Source: Zobellia russellii | Lineage (GTDB): Bacteria; Bacteroidota; Bacteroidia; Flavobacteriales; Flavobacteriaceae | Assembly: GCF_018728565.1 (NCBI RefSeq) | Contig: NZ_JACSOI010000004.1 | Coordinates: forward strand, 1-64,000 | Direction of reading: 5' to 3' | Length of the DNA: 64,000 nucleotides | Shown here: positions 62,588-64,000 of the stretch, one piece after another | Layout: each line of letters begins with the position of its first letter | How positions within the stretch are numbered: position 1 is the first letter of the stretch | Program-made: the position numbers and the translations under genes | The notes under the pieces: generated by a model | What the model saw: the letters and a program-made list of their open reading frames with translations, nothing else | Told to the model about the DNA's origin: nothing | Databases searched by the model: none

Positions 62588-64000
62588 ATGAAAACTAAAA
62601 TAGCAAATAAATTTTTGATGCTGCTTGTGGGCTTTTTAGCTCTAAGCTCATGTGAAGAATTTCTAGAAGAAGATTTACGGGACGAGATTACCCCAGATGC
62701 TTTTTTTACAAATGATAAAGAAGCAGAATTGGCGGTGAACGGAGTGTACCGATTGCTTCATGACAACAATGTGTACAGACAACGTGGATTAGATAATTAT
62801 TACACCAGCGGAGCGGATATCCAAGCAGCTAATAGGGACGTTAACGGCTCTATCCATAACTACCTCATTCAGGAAGGAACCGCAGATGGTAACGGTACTT
62901 GGATACAATTGTATCGTGTGGTAAATAACACAACCGAGTTTATTTCCAATATTGAAGGAAATGAAAGCTTGTCCGAAGATGCCAAAAACAGCAGGTTAGG
63001 GGAGTTACTTTTTTTAAGGGCTTTGGCATATTTTCATCTTACCAACTTGTGGGGAGACGTACCGTTTTATACAGAGCAATTACCCGTTCTTGAAAGATCG
63101 GTCTTGGGAAGAACTCCAAAGGAGGAGATAAGAAGTGCTATGAAAGAAGATTTAGCTACGGCGTTTGATTTGTTGCCTAGCACGTATTCCGGTAATGATT
63201 TGGGAAGGGCCAGTAAATGGGCAGCTGCAACCTTAAAGGCCAAATATCATCTTTTTGATCAAGAGTGGGCCCTGGCCAAAGCAGAGTGCGATGTTGTAAT
63301 TGATGGAGGTGCACACAGACTGTTAGATAATTATTCTGATGTTTTTGATCAGTCTGATCCTAGCAATCAATACAATGATGAATACATTTTTGTAGTAGAT
63401 TTTGAGGCAGATTATGATGGAAACTTATCCACTACAAGAACGGATGACTACAACCCACGTATTAGGGACGAGCCCGCAGGAAGAAATAACGATACTATTG
63501 TAAACGGGGTTTCTGGAAAAAAGGTCGATATATTTCAAGGGCTTTTACGTGCTCAAGGCGAGGATATGACAGGTTATGGTTGGTCCGTACCCTTACCGGA
63601 ATTCGCTATGCGAGAGAACTGGCAAGAGGGAGATTTAAGGTATGATGCCACTATAGTCACTGAATACTTAGGTTGGAAATTGTCCTTTCCCTACTTCCGA
63701 AAAAATTGGAATTTAGATCAGGAGAACTCCTTGCGAGGTAATCACCCGGAAAATTATATTGTTTTCCGTTTGGCGGACGTCTACTTAATGGCAGCCGAGG
63801 CCGAAAACGAGCTGAACGGACCGGGAGCAGCCTATTTTTATGTGAACAAGGTTAGGGAAAGAGCGTTTGAACCGGACCAGCCATGGAGCGGCATGTCCAA
63901 AGAAGAATTTAGGGAAGCTTTATATGATGAACGTAAATTTGAGCTAAGTGCAGAAGGTCACCGTCGTATGGACTTGATCAGATGGGGTATTTTGTTGGAA
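62588..64000 (+). CDS. SusD/RagB-family glycan-binding lipoprotein, cut by window end
   Basis: The first 471 residues are present and the gene runs off the right edge. MKTKIANKFLMLLVGFLALS is a lipoprotein signal with the lipobox cysteine in LSSC, followed by EEFLEEDLRDEITPDAFFTN, a common SusD mature start. LGELLFLRALAYFHLTNLWGDVPF and FRLADVYLMAAEAENELNGPGAA are conserved RagB/SusD segments. The visible end RRMDLIRWGILLE leads into the usual C-terminal region, so roughly the last 50-100 residues are missing. It starts 12 bp after the susC-2 stop, in the same operon. Enzyme genes of this second locus would be expected beyond the window. Confidence 0.93.
   Translation, partial: MKTKIANKFLMLLVGFLALSSCEEFLEEDLRDEITPDAFFTNDKEAELAVNGVYRLLHDNNVYRQRGLDNYYTSGADIQAANRDVNGSIHNYLIQEGTADGNGTWIQLYRVVNNTTEFISNIEGNESLSEDAKNSRLGELLFLRALAYFHLTNLWGDVPFYTEQLPVLERSVLGRTPKEEIRSAMKEDLATAFDLLPSTYSGNDLGRASKWAAATLKAKYHLFDQEWALAKAECDVVIDGGAHRLLDNYSDVFDQSDPSNQYNDEYIFVVDFEADYDGNLSTTRTDDYNPRIRDEPAGRNNDTIVNGVSGKKVDIFQGLLRAQGEDMTGYGWSVPLPEFAMRENWQEGDLRYDATIVTEYLGWKLSFPYFRKNWNLDQENSLRGNHPENYIVFRLADVYLMAAEAENELNGPGAAYFYVNKVRERAFEPDQPWSGMSKEEFREALYDERKFELSAEGHRRMDLIRWGILLE

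Noticed and set aside
1-64000. Mobile elements, integrases, CRISPR arrays or tRNA genes
   Set aside because: No transposase or integrase motifs, regularly spaced repeats or tRNA-like cloverleafs were seen. Weak small inverted repeats are better explained as regulatory sites or terminators.

Overview
The window looks like a chromosomal segment of a marine Bacteroidota bacterium, most likely a Flavobacteriaceae member of the Zobellia/Maribacter kind. This is inferred from two SusC/SusD pairs, two hybrid two-component regulators (HTCS), six sulfatases, many lipoproteins, AT-rich DNA, few Shine-Dalgarno sites and promoters of the TAnnTTTG type. No rRNA, tRNA, CRISPR array or insertion sequence was recognised.

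Layout. 1-3748: end of an L-rhamnose catabolic cluster (kinase start, aldolase/dehydrogenase fusion, GntR-type regulator), clearly GC-richer than the rest. 3770-5639: a Ppx/GppA phosphatase and a DUF1080 lipoprotein. 5897-15237: HTCS-1 and, convergent to it, a SusC/SusD pair. 15998-47803: about 32 kb of plus-strand genes forming one large polysaccharide utilization locus. It holds GH88, an esterase, GH97, GH29, two heparinase II/III-like lyases, five sulfatases, a DUF6250 and a DUF4861 protein, a sugar-porter permease, KduI and KduD, an AraC regulator, and a complete-looking non-phosphorylative L-fucose pathway (FucP, L-fucose dehydrogenase, L-fuconate dehydratase, 2-keto-3-deoxy-fuconate dehydrogenase, FAH-family hydrolase, FMN L-lactate dehydrogenase). 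47832-53476: housekeeping and orphan genes (DUF1593, YdeI-like, DUF1801, a lipoprotein, thioredoxin, a heme lipoprotein, upp). 53530-64000: a second locus with a sulfatase, HTCS-2, SusC and a SusD cut by the window end.

How the genes fit together (inference). Outer-membrane SusCD imports oligosaccharides of a sulfated glycan rich in fucose and uronic acid. Sulfatases and the esterase strip substituents. The two lyases cut uronic linkages and GH88 releases the unsaturated uronate. GH29 and GH97 remove fucose and another alpha-linked hexose. KduI/KduD turn the unsaturated uronate into 2-keto-3-deoxygluconate. Fucose goes to pyruvate plus L-lactate, and the lactate is oxidised to pyruvate. A fucose-containing sulfated polysaccharide of brown algae or diatoms, or a fucosylated uronate-rich exopolysaccharide, would fit.

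The most unexpected signal is regulatory. The 760-bp gap between the divergent susC (15237) and GH88 (15998) genes holds two pairs of 21-bp-spaced direct repeats of one motif, each facing its own gene and 24/29 identical to the other. They are probably the HTCS-1 operators. A different inverted repeat precedes the second susC, and a related half-site precedes the HTCS-2-linked sulfatase.
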